A DNA stretch of 64,000 nucleotides from Oleiphilus sp. (GTDB lineage: Bacteria; Pseudomonadota; Gammaproteobacteria; Pseudomonadales; Oleiphilaceae). The notes below the pieces were generated by a model. It ran no database searches and was not told the DNA's origin. It saw nothing but the letters and a program-made list of their open reading frames with translations. Location of the stretch: assembly GCA_006212045.1 (NCBI GenBank), contig PZPK01000002.1, positions 248,001 to 312,000 on the forward strand, read 5' to 3'. Both the position numbers and the translations under genes were made by a program. Each line of letters begins with the position of its first letter. Positions within the stretch are counted from its first letter, which is position 1. Positions 16,074 to 25,294 of this stretch are shown here, piece by piece.

Positions 16074-19000
16074 ACGCTATCGATAGTTCTACCGAATTTC
16101 GAATCGTTCCACTATTCCTCTTAAGCACAAATCCGAGATAGAGCTTTGGTCTCTGCTCGATTTTTCCCTCCATGTACCTAAACGGATCCCCTATAAATTT
16201 TCTAACTAACGAACGCTTATAGCCGTGCAAAGCATTTGTAAGTTCGTCACTATCGTACACTCCTTCATAGATCTTTAGATCGCTGCCTTCAACTCCGAAA
16301 AACTCAAACCAGGAAACTATGGTTTTCACCTGCTCAGACGTTCGCGCAAAAAAATGGCCGCGTACGCTGACAAGATTCGGCAACTCATTCTCAGACATTA
16401 CGCTCAAGCCTTGGAGTTGCTCCAGCAAAACAGTCTCCGAATGGGTAATCAAGCGCTGCCACGCATCCGGCTTTATTTTGGAAAGCATGAATTTTAGTGA
16501 ATTCTTCTCTTCCGCGTACCGCTTCTCTGCGACCTCACTAATAGTTCTCTTCAGGCGACTTGCCAAATCGCAGTCGATCTCCAACAAATGTACTAGATCA
16601 GCCCAATTTCGCCCACGAGCATAACCACCCAGTAAATGAAAGAGCCTGACAAGGCCATTATCCCCTGGCATAGAATCGTTTACCGCAGAACGTTTTCGCT
16701 GTTTTGGCTTTAGCTTTGTAAGAACATCGATTGCACTGGACAATGGCGTCACTTGCTGATGACGGTAATCCTTAACCAAACGATCTGACCACAGAGTCAT
16801 TATATGGGTGTATGATTTGTGTCCAGGTTTTACAGAGGCATGGCCCATTAACCGCATAATTGCCCGTGTTTCCCTAACTCCTCGGTACTCCTTCGAACCT
16901 AGCAACACTCTGCGTATATGGTCCGCGTTTGTTGCGCCCAGGCGGCTATTATAGTTTTTGGTCGGCATATACATTGCCATAACAATCTTATTATTGAACG
17001 AATGCCGCAGATGGTGCTCAGTAATATAGGATCTCTGCGTAGATATATATAAAGCTCGTTTTATTTGTATTGCGATTTTGGTCAAATCGCTTTGGATTTT
17101 TGCCGGAGAATCTGACAAGAATAAAAGGGGTAATGACTTTCGCAGGCTTGGCCTGTTATCAAAATTAACTTGAACCAGCTCTATAATTTTTTGTTCAAGC
17201 TCATTTAAGTCGAACAGCAGTGGTACAACTCGATTGGACGCCGTGCGTTTAAGTGCCCTCTCACTGTGCCCTTGTACAGATATGTAAGCCTGCTTTGACT
17301 GAAAGTAAAGGTCCTGACGCCGCAACCAGGCAGCCTCGGAAAACCTTAAGCCAAAACGATACCCAAGAATAACGATAAAACAGGCCTCAATTCGAAGCTC
17401 AAAGTTCTCGCTATAAAGGAGCTTTAACGTCTCTAGATACTCGTTTTCAAAAACAAGGCCAGCGCTCACATGCCGATACTCACCTATGGCTTGATACAAC
17501 AGGTCCCAACGAATATCAGTTAGGGCATGAGTCGTCTCAGCCCATAAAAGAAAACGGCGCAGATACAGTAAATACTGCCACTGGGACCGGACTTTACCTT
17601 CCCGGCTATCTATAAGGTCCGCAAGTAGCTCATCAAATTCATCCTCGCCTAAAACTCGCCAATCAACCTCGCCAAACAAACTAATGTAGGGTCGACCTAG
17701 CAGTGAAAGCACGGTTAGCAAACTGCGCCTTGCGTAGGGCGAACGCCTTTTGGTCTTGAGGTTCTGCTTCCCACGCTGAACTACATGGATAATCCACCTA
17801 AAAAACAATGAAGCCGCAGGACTGATCCCAAACTTCATCTCGTCATACTCTTCTTGAAGCGCTATAACACTTTTATCTGAATCACTTTGCAGATAATCCG
17901 ATAGAATACGCCTGAATTGACTAAGCAAAGTCAGAGCTTCATCGGTCATATGATCAGACTGCTTAGTCTGTAATGGAATGCTTTTGCCAACTGGCATATC
18001 TGAAATATGCGGAGGCACTGTTGTTGGTACCAGCGCTCTTTTATTTTGAACGCCCACCCATTCTGACCACGGTAAGGACGTTGGGTGGGGGGCTCCATCA
18101 AGCGACGCAGCGAGAATACCCGGCAAGGAGTAGTAATTATAACTTCTGACAATACCGGCAAGATCGAGAAAAAATTTCTTGATCGAATCATTGCTATTGC
18201 CATCTGGCGATAGCTCTACCACTAGTTCGCGAATTACTGTCGGTAAGGCCCCTCGTTTAAATTTCGATTTTGAGCCTAAAAGCCTGTTGAGATACTTGGC
18301 GCATAATAGGGAAATTTTGTGTCGCTGAACATGTGCACCTACCTCGGCCTCCGGGGCATCATCCAGAAACTCGATGTAATAACGTTCCGATAGCGAGACC
18401 AATCGAATCCCTTTCAGATTTATTGCTCTTTCTACTAAAAAGCTAGATGTCGTCCGGGTTTCCAAAATGAGCAACAGCAAAAACAGGTAATGACAATCAC
18501 TAAGATTTTGACGTGATACCCACACCAATCCCTGATCACCTCTGTTTAGTGCCACATCAAGTCTCTTTCGGATTTTTTCATATACATTTATGGCCCTAGA
18601 AGCATCTTCCTTGAAACATGCCGGCTCGAGCGGGAAGGAATCGATTCTTTGAGTCAGTTTCAGGTAATGTGTAGCGCGCGGACCTTCCTCCAAACAGCGA
18701 TCTCTTAAATATCGAAACCGAATCCCTGCTTGCGGATGGGGCTGTCCAGCGTCGGCATTTAGCAACCGTCCTTGCAACTCTGAAAACTGATCTTGTGACA
18801 GCTCCGCGATCAACTGCACGTTCAGTTGAGACAAGAATGCGTTTACACAAATTTCCGCATTGGTTTCTGCGGCATTGTTTCGACGTATTCGGTCTTGCCT
18901 TCTCGCACGGATACCAAACCTAAGAGGTTCACAGTCTCTGTCGTAGATTCGATTCGTTAAAGTACCTTTATACTGCTCTACGACAGATTTGATCGGCTGA

Positions 19001-21309
19001 ATATTCAAGCTGGAAAATACTTCGTTCGCGATAGGGCTAGCAATCTGCATATCTGCCTCAAAACAACGTGACGAGGACGCTCCATAACAAGAAATCCCTA
19101 AATCCGAGTGCCCGGTAAGCCCTTCGACTACTTCTTCTGGGCAACCTTTACGTAACATGCGTTTAGAATATCGATGCCGTAGGAAATTCGATGCCATGCT
19201 CCAGTCTAGAGGGCCATCCTCCGCAAAATGCTTAGATCCTATGGAAATGACTTTAAGGTCCTTGTCCAACAGGAAAAACAGCGGGAGCGATCTGTTGCCT
19301 TTCACTTCCGTTAATTGAATCAACTGCTTGCTAAAGTTTGGAGAAATTTTACGTATCAGTCGCGCTAGTTTTCGCAGATGCGAAATATAATTTTCTACAA
19401 AGATGACGGCATCGAGCGGCACAATACAAAGGCGACCATCCCGGTTCAAACCATCCGACTTATCATTTATATAAACCAAACCTTTTTGTAGATTGAAATG
19501 AGGCAAACTTTCAAAGGGGTCGCGAACAGGCCGTGCGCCGGTCGCTGCATCTATCGCCAACATTGAATAAAGGCAAAAGGCGTTGTGATATTCAATCAAG
19601 CTGTCGAAGCCTTTCGAAATAGACAGATACGCATTTCGAAATCTAGTTTCTATGTAAGAGTCGTCAATATTTAGTTCACTTCCAAATACCAAGGAGTTAG
19701 CGTCAATACCCTTGGTGTAGTAACCAAGCTCCAAGCTCAGAATGTCTGATCCTATCCATGTATGGTAGGACGCCAACGACGGTAGTTTTTGGTTTGGATG
19801 GTGAGCGACTAAGCGCGCCAGACTATTTGACTCACTTTGGAGGTATACATTTTGCTCCTGACAATACTGCAACATTGACGGCCGAACCCTGGATAAACCA
19901 AGAACGCCTTCGGTGGCTCGATTGAACCATTGGTCCAGAGTCATCGAACTCAGGCGCCGCCATACAGAACCAATCAATTGACCCTCATTTCCTCTAAAAA
20001 GAGCAACTGCAGCATCTAGCAAGAACTCAGGCAACTCTATGATCTGAATCTGCACCATTGATTGTATTGGTATCTGCGAATCAAAGAATACCCTGCTCTT
20101 AGCTTCTCTGCGGGGCATGACCCTTCTTAACTTATAGTCTGACGGAGAAATAGACCACTCTAGTGATAGGTCCGTAGATATCGAAATATCTTCTACTCGC
20201 ACGGGGACGCGACCTAGCACTACACACATATAGACAAGTAACTGGCCAGACCGATCAATATTTCCTTTAAAGTGATCACTGCAGAGCCATTGTTTTAACA
20301 TCTCTGTTTCTGGAGGCGCGGGCTTGAAATGCGACCATGGAAGATACAAGGCCTGCTCAGCACTAGTGTACAAGATTGTTCGCGAAGAAAGCGCCTGATA
20401 TTCCGGCTTTTCACTGAGGTCAGTGGTGTTTGTAGCGGTCTGTTTACCATCATCCAAAAAAATCGGTTCTGGCGACGCCTCTAGACTGAAATACGGCTCA
20501 ATAGAAATCGGCTCCTGCTTTTTCAGGCCAGAGAGTAGTCCTCCAGATTCAACCGATGTCTTAAGCGGTTCAAACTCCTTTTGATATAGCTTGAGAAAGT
20601 TTGATGTTTTATTTTCCTTAGATGTGGCCGCACCAACACCAAACTCTCTCGAAAACAGCTGGGTAATTTGCGTAGAAAAATTCTGATAATCCAAACTCAA
20701 CCCCTCTGTCTGGAAAACCAAGGAGGCTAAAGCCCTGTCAGCTATCGGCATTCGTCGAGATTTAGTTTCCGGATCATCGAAGCTAAAAAATCTACTGATT
20801 TGAAATACGCTCTTTTCGAAGCAAATACCTTTGTCGCCAATGGCTTCTAACGCCTTGACAAAAATCCAGGTTTTTAGCTGCGGTAATCGATTCTGAAGCT
20901 CGGAAAAATCCGCATCAGCGTTGGAGCATAGGAACAAGAGAAGAAAAAAGTGTCTTTTGTGTTCTTTCGCCAGTATTTCGTCGATGCCAAAGGGATGTGA
21001 GAATAATCCGGTATCCAACAATTCCTGAGCACGCAGCCCTAACCGGAACAGATTTCTTGCATGAATGCTGTCATCCCAGTTTTCTATGAGAGTGAGCACC
21101 TCGCGATCTGAGACAAACTCTAAAATTAACGAGAACGACTCAATTTCTAGGTCTCGAAACCTAAAAACGTCAAACAACCATACAGTGGGAACGACCAGAT
21201 CATATTTTTTTGCCCAGTTATTTATCGCCTGGTTTTGTACTGTAAGTTTGGTAGAACTGTAGAATTCTACTGGAGAAGATCCAATCATTGATTGAGCCCT
21301 ATAATCCAC
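16039..21309 (-). CDS. Giant protein with two tyrosine-recombinase catalytic domains (1756 aa)
   Basis: An exceptionally long site-specific recombinase. The first catalytic domain spans roughly residues 570-745: Arg in ATGARPVRDPF, Arg-His in FLRHRYSKRML, His in GLTGHSDLG, and Tyr in ISCYGASS. The second spans roughly 1300-1505: Arg in GYRFGLRFSEAAW, the HxxR box in EHHLRHSFNN, His in RLMGHASV, and Tyr in HKSYTHIM. Each domain is preceded by a long helical region, so the protein looks like two recombinases fused head to tail with large extra N-terminal parts. Usual family members have 300-450 residues. No stop or frameshift interrupts it. Single tandem fusions of this size are rare; one active site may be structural. 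Function inferred: mobility or DNA rearrangement. Confidence 0.8.
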   Translation of the reverse strand: MDYRAQSMIGSSPVEFYSSTKLTVQNQAINNWAKKYDLVVPTVWLFDVFRFRDLEIESFSLILEFVSDREVLTLIENWDDSIHARNLFRLGLRAQELLDTGLFSHPFGIDEILAKEHKRHFFLLLFLCSNADADFSELQNRLPQLKTWIFVKALEAIGDKGICFEKSVFQISRFFSFDDPETKSRRMPIADRALASLVFQTEGLSLDYQNFSTQITQLFSREFGVGAATSKENKTSNFLKLYQKEFEPLKTSVESGGLLSGLKKQEPISIEPYFSLEASPEPIFLDDGKQTATNTTDLSEKPEYQALSSRTILYTSAEQALYLPWSHFKPAPPETEMLKQWLCSDHFKGNIDRSGQLLVYMCVVLGRVPVRVEDISISTDLSLEWSISPSDYKLRRVMPRREAKSRVFFDSQIPIQSMVQIQIIELPEFLLDAAVALFRGNEGQLIGSVWRRLSSMTLDQWFNRATEGVLGLSRVRPSMLQYCQEQNVYLQSESNSLARLVAHHPNQKLPSLASYHTWIGSDILSLELGYYTKGIDANSLVFGSELNIDDSYIETRFRNAYLSISKGFDSLIEYHNAFCLYSMLAIDAATGARPVRDPFESLPHFNLQKGLVYINDKSDGLNRDGRLCIVPLDAVIFVENYISHLRKLARLIRKISPNFSKQLIQLTEVKGNRSLPLFFLLDKDLKVISIGSKHFAEDGPLDWSMASNFLRHRYSKRMLRKGCPEEVVEGLTGHSDLGISCYGASSSRCFEADMQIASPIANEVFSSLNIQPIKSVVEQYKGTLTNRIYDRDCEPLRFGIRARRQDRIRRNNAAETNAEICVNAFLSQLNVQLIAELSQDQFSELQGRLLNADAGQPHPQAGIRFRYLRDRCLEEGPRATHYLKLTQRIDSFPLEPACFKEDASRAINVYEKIRKRLDVALNRGDQGLVWVSRQNLSDCHYLFLLLLILETRTTSSFLVERAINLKGIRLVSLSERYYIEFLDDAPEAEVGAHVQRHKISLLCAKYLNRLLGSKSKFKRGALPTVIRELVVELSPDGNSNDSIKKFFLDLAGIVRSYNYYSLPGILAASLDGAPHPTSLPWSEWVGVQNKRALVPTTVPPHISDMPVGKSIPLQTKQSDHMTDEALTLLSQFRRILSDYLQSDSDKSVIALQEEYDEMKFGISPAASLFFRWIIHVVQRGKQNLKTKRRSPYARRSLLTVLSLLGRPYISLFGEVDWRVLGEDEFDELLADLIDSREGKVRSQWQYLLYLRRFLLWAETTHALTDIRWDLLYQAIGEYRHVSAGLVFENEYLETLKLLYSENFELRIEACFIVILGYRFGLRFSEAAWLRRQDLYFQSKQAYISVQGHSERALKRTASNRVVPLLFDLNELEQKIIELVQVNFDNRPSLRKSLPLLFLSDSPAKIQSDLTKIAIQIKRALYISTQRSYITEHHLRHSFNNKIVMAMYMPTKNYNSRLGATNADHIRRVLLGSKEYRGVRETRAIMRLMGHASVKPGHKSYTHIMTLWSDRLVKDYRHQQVTPLSSAIDVLTKLKPKQRKRSAVNDSMPGDNGLVRLFHLLGGYARGRNWADLVHLLEIDCDLASRLKRTISEVAEKRYAEEKNSLKFMLSKIKPDAWQRLITHSETVLLEQLQGLSVMSENELPNLVSVRGHFFARTSEQVKTIVSWFEFFGVEGSDLKIYEGVYDSDELTNALHGYKRSLVRKFIGDPFRYMEGKIEQRPKLYLGFVLKRNSGTIRNSVELSIAFIVLSLSLTHQ

Positions 21310-21437
21310 CCGTTTAGCCCTTATTGTTATTTCAGCTGATTAATTGTCGTACGCTTTTATGATCATTTGATACTACCATTTTGCGACTAAAACAATCGGC
21401 GATGGCTGGCATATCTTCGTAATCAATACACTTATGA

Positions 21438-21620
21438 GGGTTGATCGTAGGGTGGAATCGAAGGCATCTCCTCTATTTCGAGAAGTATTGGTCCAATCGT
21501 GTTACTGGCGCCCCATTGATCAACATTGGCATGTTTTATGGGCTGGATCACGCCGGGGACAACTCTTGGAAGCATGAGGGCAAGGCTTGGTTATTTCTTT
21601 CTATCGAATTGGAGCTATAA
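21438..21620 (+). pseudogene. 3' fragment of an unrecognised gene
   Basis: This frame encodes a convincing peptide (LYFEKYWSNRVTGAPLIN, later WKHEGKAWLFLSIELEL) ending at a TAA at 21618-21620. It has no ATG and is closed upstream by a TGA at 21435. It is probably the C-terminal piece of a lost gene. The rest of 21310-21649 shows nothing else. Confidence 0.4.
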
Positions 21621-21649
21621 AGGAAAGCTCAACTACAAGCTCACTAGAA

Positions 21650-22666
21650 TCATTTCAAATTCAGATTATTCAAGCCATCCAATCGATCCCAAATAAAAAT
21701 ACCATTAGAGGCACTGCTTGAAGGGTGATACACATTCCCATTGTATATAACAGCCTTAGACCTAAAAGCTCTTACTCCTCGCACGAAGTAAGGCGTATCA
21801 TAAAATAACCTTAATAAGTTACGTCCAAGTAAAGTCCTGACGCCATCACCGTAGTTTTTGTGCCAAAGATTACCTTCATCATCGACACCATAAGAGTGCT
21901 CTTTATCAGGAATTCTCGGCGCGAATAAAAATTGAAGGTAAAAGGTATTGCCTGGACGAGTTGCCCATTTAGGGTTAAAGCCTAACAGCACGTTCTCAGC
22001 TGCCGAAGTGTAAACCGGATGCACCTCACCGAGATAGAAAGTAGCAATGATCGATTCTGGCATATATTCGTATTCAGTGTGCTTTGCAGGATTGAATACG
22101 TACAAGAGCCAATTATCCTCCGTGTGGTCAATGCTAGAAACACTCCAGCCTAATGATTGCGCAAGACCCTCTAGTTTGGCGTGAACGAACCCACGCAAGA
22201 CCTTTTGTGCTTTCTCTTGCGAATCTAGCAATTCACCATTGAACACCTCTGGTAAATACGCTTGGCTTATGTTCTCGCGCTCATCCGAATTAAACGAATC
22301 AACCAATGTGGCTACACCACTAGCTGCCAGTGTCGCGACCCGCACGTCAGAACCCAAAGAGGACTGATGCTGCCCAACAAGCGCATCAGCTATTAACCCA
22401 GCACCCACAGCTTCCTTGTATAACGATTCCTTTTCCAGAGAGGCCAAGTACTCTCCTTTGACTCTCGCCAATACCTCTTGCCTTTCACCAGAATCGACCA
22501 AACCCCTGCTTAAATAGGAAACCAGTAGACCCTCACGCTTATTATTTATAGGTTCGCGGTGTGGAGTGTCGTAAGCTGCCCCAAGAAATGTGGTAGGGTC
22601 TGATGCGCAACCGGAGACAAGGATCGTCCAGATCAATACAAAAGCTGATAGAAATCTATGGTCCAT
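21650..22666 (-). CDS. Lipoprotein of unknown function, 338 aa
   Basis: An exported protein with a lipoprotein signal peptide (MDHRFLSAFVLIWTILVSGC) and a lipobox VSGC-A. The N-terminal mature part is helical (about 40-150), and the C-terminal part is rich in aromatic residues and beta strands. There is no catalytic motif that I recognise. It stands alone: the neighbours are gene debris. It may be native to the chromosome or a leftover of an island. The start ATG is the only one near the hydrophobic leader. Confidence 0.65.
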   Translation of the reverse strand: MDHRFLSAFVLIWTILVSGCASDPTTFLGAAYDTPHREPINNKREGLLVSYLSRGLVDSGERQEVLARVKGEYLASLEKESLYKEAVGAGLIADALVGQHQSSLGSDVRVATLAASGVATLVDSFNSDERENISQAYLPEVFNGELLDSQEKAQKVLRGFVHAKLEGLAQSLGWSVSSIDHTEDNWLLYVFNPAKHTEYEYMPESIIATFYLGEVHPVYTSAAENVLLGFNPKWATRPGNTFYLQFLFAPRIPDKEHSYGVDDEGNLWHKNYGDGVRTLLGRNLLRLFYDTPYFVRGVRAFRSKAVIYNGNVYHPSSSASNGIFIWDRLDGLNNLNLK

Positions 22667-23332
22667 ATGCCTGCCATCCCTTGAGTTTATCGATGAATCC
22701 CTATTCTACCGGACAAGCATAAAACCATTTTTAACGCAGAACTTTAGAGTACCAGTTCGAATGTTTAGAAAAATTCGGATGCTCTCCAATTCTGAGTATA
22801 GGAGCGCGACAACACGAATATCTACCTACAGCTGGCCTGAATCCTCGATACTGATATGCATAGCGACCGAATTGACCTTACAAACTGCCCTAAACCAAAA
22901 TACGGAAAACTGTGCCCAAATAAAGCTTTGCCGGTAAAGTGCTTGTCGAAAAAGAAACGATAGTATTGATACAACCTCAATACCTCCGGCTATCAATAAC
23001 AAAGCTGTTTTTATCATTCTAGGAAGAGATTCAATATATGTATACGCAACCTGTCTTGTTCAGCAACAACGGCGACAGCGTGGTGCTGACAGCTCAACCC
23101 TATGATGAGACAGGATCTGAAACTCTTTAGCAAACGAGCTTGTTTGAATCCCCAGAAGCCATTCCCATAAAAGAAAAAGACCCGACCTACAGGTCAATTG
23201 CCCCTTGTGTATTGAAACATACACAGCCGCTTTCGACCCAGACTACTGGATTTGAGCGAATTTCCCGGCCAAAAACTTAATTCAATATTCGAGGATTCGC
23301 TGGTAGTTATTTTTGAGAAAACGGCAAAGCCT

Positions 23333-23473
23333 TTAGTCGTCCAAACCCGCTTCTTCCCGATCCTTCTTGCGTACTGACGGAGAAAGCTCCGTAATAAAAA
23401 AATGAGCTGCACCCGCACCAACAACGAATGTGATTACATACGCAATAACCAATAGAAAGGAGGGAACATCCAT
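23333..23473 (-). CDS. Small membrane protein, 46 aa
   Basis: A 46-residue protein with one hydrophobic helix (FLLVIAYVITFVVGAGAAHFF) and a charged tail ending RKKDREEAGLDD. The charge pattern suggests a cytoplasmic C-terminus. It reads on the minus strand with an ATG at 23473 and a TAA at 23333. The codon pattern and clean transmembrane-plus-tail layout support a real gene. The ribosome site (GGGTAAGT) is weak. Function unknown. Confidence 0.5.
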   Translation of the reverse strand: MDVPSFLLVIAYVITFVVGAGAAHFFITELSPSVRKKDREEAGLDD

Positions 23474-23778
23474 AGTACTTACCCATGTTTGACTAATCTT
23501 TAACGACAGAGTTGGGCCTCGCTATTTTCAGTTCACCTCATGGTTGACTCAGAACGACCACAGGAGCTAGCTCAACTGTCTCCGCTCAAAGGAGGCAAAG
23601 ACCCATTCTCTGATTATAGACCGAGCTGTTAGCAATCGAAACATCGCCCACATAGCTCAATCAAAACGCTTGTCCTAGTGATATGACAGAGATTCATGCC
23701 GAACTAATTAATAAGATTTCGACCACTGGTTTCGAACATCGGAAGGTCTAGATTGATTAATTGATAACGGAAACCTTT

Positions 23779-23833
23779 CTGTACACATATATATCCTGCA
23801 CACGAATAGTGTACACAAGCGTATCGTGTACAG
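23779..23833. repeat. Three TGTACAC motifs, likely regulator binding sites
   Basis: CTGTACAC (23779-23786), the perfect palindrome GTGTACAC (23809-23816) and GTGTACAG (23826-23833). The first and third are reverse complements of each other. Spacings are 30 and 17 bp. No gene starts directly beside them. Confidence 0.45.
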
Positions 23834-24135
23834 GAGCGCCATCTATACCGCCACAATAACGCTGCAATCTCAACTAGTTGCCCATGATTTATCAGACAGG
23901 AGTTAACACTCTAAGCCTTGAGTTTGGTTTCGCGCTACTCAAGAGTTGTGTCCAACTTTGGGACTCGCTGAAGATACTCAGGTAAGGCTTGAGAGGAATC
24001 CACTGAAGCACAGGAAGAACAGAACAATGATCACAGAGCGTCTATCTATGGACATGCGGTTAATTTATAGCTTTTTATGACGCACATTATTGGATAAATG
24101 CGCCCATATAATCAAAAAACAAGTCATTTCCAATT

Positions 24136-24161
24136 GTATATGTCCACATATGGACATATAC
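24136..24161. promoter_or_regulatory. Palindromic operator of the RES/Xre toxin-antitoxin operon
   Basis: Perfect 11-bp arms GTATATGTCCA (24136-24146) and TGGACATATAC (24151-24161) around CATA, ending 23 bp before the antitoxin ATG. A related half-site, TATGGACAT, lies near 24047. This is a likely autoregulation site for the antitoxin. Confidence 0.7.
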
Positions 24162-24184
24162 TATGATCACAAGGAGGGTTGAAC

Positions 24185-24586
24185 ATGAACTCAACACTAA
24201 ACAATGATCAGAGCGCGCCAATCGACTACAGCTTGGCACTACCTGCCATATTTGAAATTCTGGATCGCTGGAAGTGCGATAAGGAAACGCAGCGCCGATT
24301 GCTCGGGTTGAGTGCGCGATCGACACTGCACAAGTACCGAACGAATCCCAAGAGTGCCAAGATCAACCCTGATCTAGCAGAGAGAATGTCTTACATTCTC
24401 AATATTCATAAGAATCTGCGGATTCAGTTCAGCCATCCAGAGTCGGTTTACAATTGGGTAAATCATGCGAACACGCATCCTTTTTTCAATGGCCGAACCG
24501 CATTGGATGTTATGAAACAAGGGCGTGTGGCGGACTTGTACAATGTTGCTGAAAGATTGAATGCTTTTCGGGCTGGCGAATCTTGA
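24185..24586 (+). CDS. Xre/MbcA/ParS-type antitoxin of a RES toxin
   Basis: A 133-residue antitoxin. The N-terminal Xre-like HTH (CDKETQRRLLGLSARSTLHK, about residues 31-50) binds DNA. The C-terminal DUF2384 domain (ESVYNWVNHANTHPFFNGRT, then MKQGRVADLYNVAERLNAF) binds the toxin. The start ATG at 24185 follows AAGGAGG at 24171-24177. A strong palindrome just upstream is the likely operator, so the complex probably represses its own operon. The stop overlaps the toxin start by 4 bp, the usual coupled order antitoxin then toxin. Confidence 0.9.
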   Translation: MNSTLNNDQSAPIDYSLALPAIFEILDRWKCDKETQRRLLGLSARSTLHKYRTNPKSAKINPDLAERMSYILNIHKNLRIQFSHPESVYNWVNHANTHPFFNGRTALDVMKQGRVADLYNVAERLNAFRAGES

Positions 24587-25257
24587 ACTATCAATCTTTT
24601 AAAGATCAGACGAGTTACCGTTTGATCCCGTCCAAGTTTCCGCCTATTTCGCTCTACGATGATGTTGCAGAGCCTGAAGCAATGGAAGCCATCTTTGCGT
24701 TGGAGGCACTCACAAACCCACGTATTCTTGACCAAATTGGCGATATATCTTTGGTGCCGGTGTCAGATCGTATCGTCAACGTGAAACATGGTTCTTACGC
24801 GATGGCTCCATTTACACACTTGAACCCCGAGGGTGGACGCTTTAGTACATTCAACTTCGGCGCATATTATTGTGCACGCGATATCGATACAGCCATAAAG
24901 GAAACCGTCTATCATCGTGAGCGCGTGCTCGGCTATACCAATGAACCAGCGCAGTCCATTGACATGCGTACCTTGGTATCGCGTTTTGATGCGAAACTGG
25001 TTGATGTGACCGGCGCGGATTTTGCCAACGACCCTATTTATCACGCAACGGATTACTCACACTCTCAGGCTTTTGCAAGCCGGCTAAAATCTGATGACGA
25101 AGATGGGGTGGTCTATTTGTCGGTGCGCCACCCATCCCACATATGCTATGCACTCTTTCGTCCCCGCCTTGTCACAGATATATGCCAAGGCGATCATTTC
25201 GAGTACTTTTGGAACGGCCAAGCAATTAACAATGTTTCCCGCAAGTGTCTCGCGTAA
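24583..25257 (+). CDS. RES-domain toxin
   Basis: A 224-residue RES toxin. The family is named for conserved Arg, Glu and Ser residues. Here Arg lies in NPEGGRFSTFNFGAYYC, Glu in TAIKETVYHRE, and a Ser further on near SHSQAFASRL. Known members degrade NAD(+), which stops growth until the antitoxin is restored. The gene overlaps the antitoxin stop and has no other promoter. The full length and intact motifs suggest an active toxin. It sits next to a truncated helicase, so this addiction module may have been inserted there or left behind after a deletion. Confidence 0.9.
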   Translation: MNYQSFKDQTSYRLIPSKFPPISLYDDVAEPEAMEAIFALEALTNPRILDQIGDISLVPVSDRIVNVKHGSYAMAPFTHLNPEGGRFSTFNFGAYYCARDIDTAIKETVYHRERVLGYTNEPAQSIDMRTLVSRFDAKLVDVTGADFANDPIYHATDYSHSQAFASRLKSDDEDGVVYLSVRHPSHICYALFRPRLVTDICQGDHFEYFWNGQAINNVSRKCLA

Positions 25258-25294
25258 TAGCTACCGGCAGAGGCGGCAGTCTTTCCGCCACGCC

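Larger units (their letters stand above)
22667..24184. other. 1.5-kb gene-poor region with gene debris
   Basis: Apart from the 46-aa membrane protein at 23333-23473 and the TGTACAC repeats at 23779-23833, no firm gene is seen. A minus-strand frame 22826-23017 has a hydrophobic start but no ribosome site. A 30-codon plus-strand stretch at about 23039-23131 reads like protein and may be a gene fragment. The last 50 bp hold the operator of the toxin-antitoxin pair. Confidence 0.4.
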
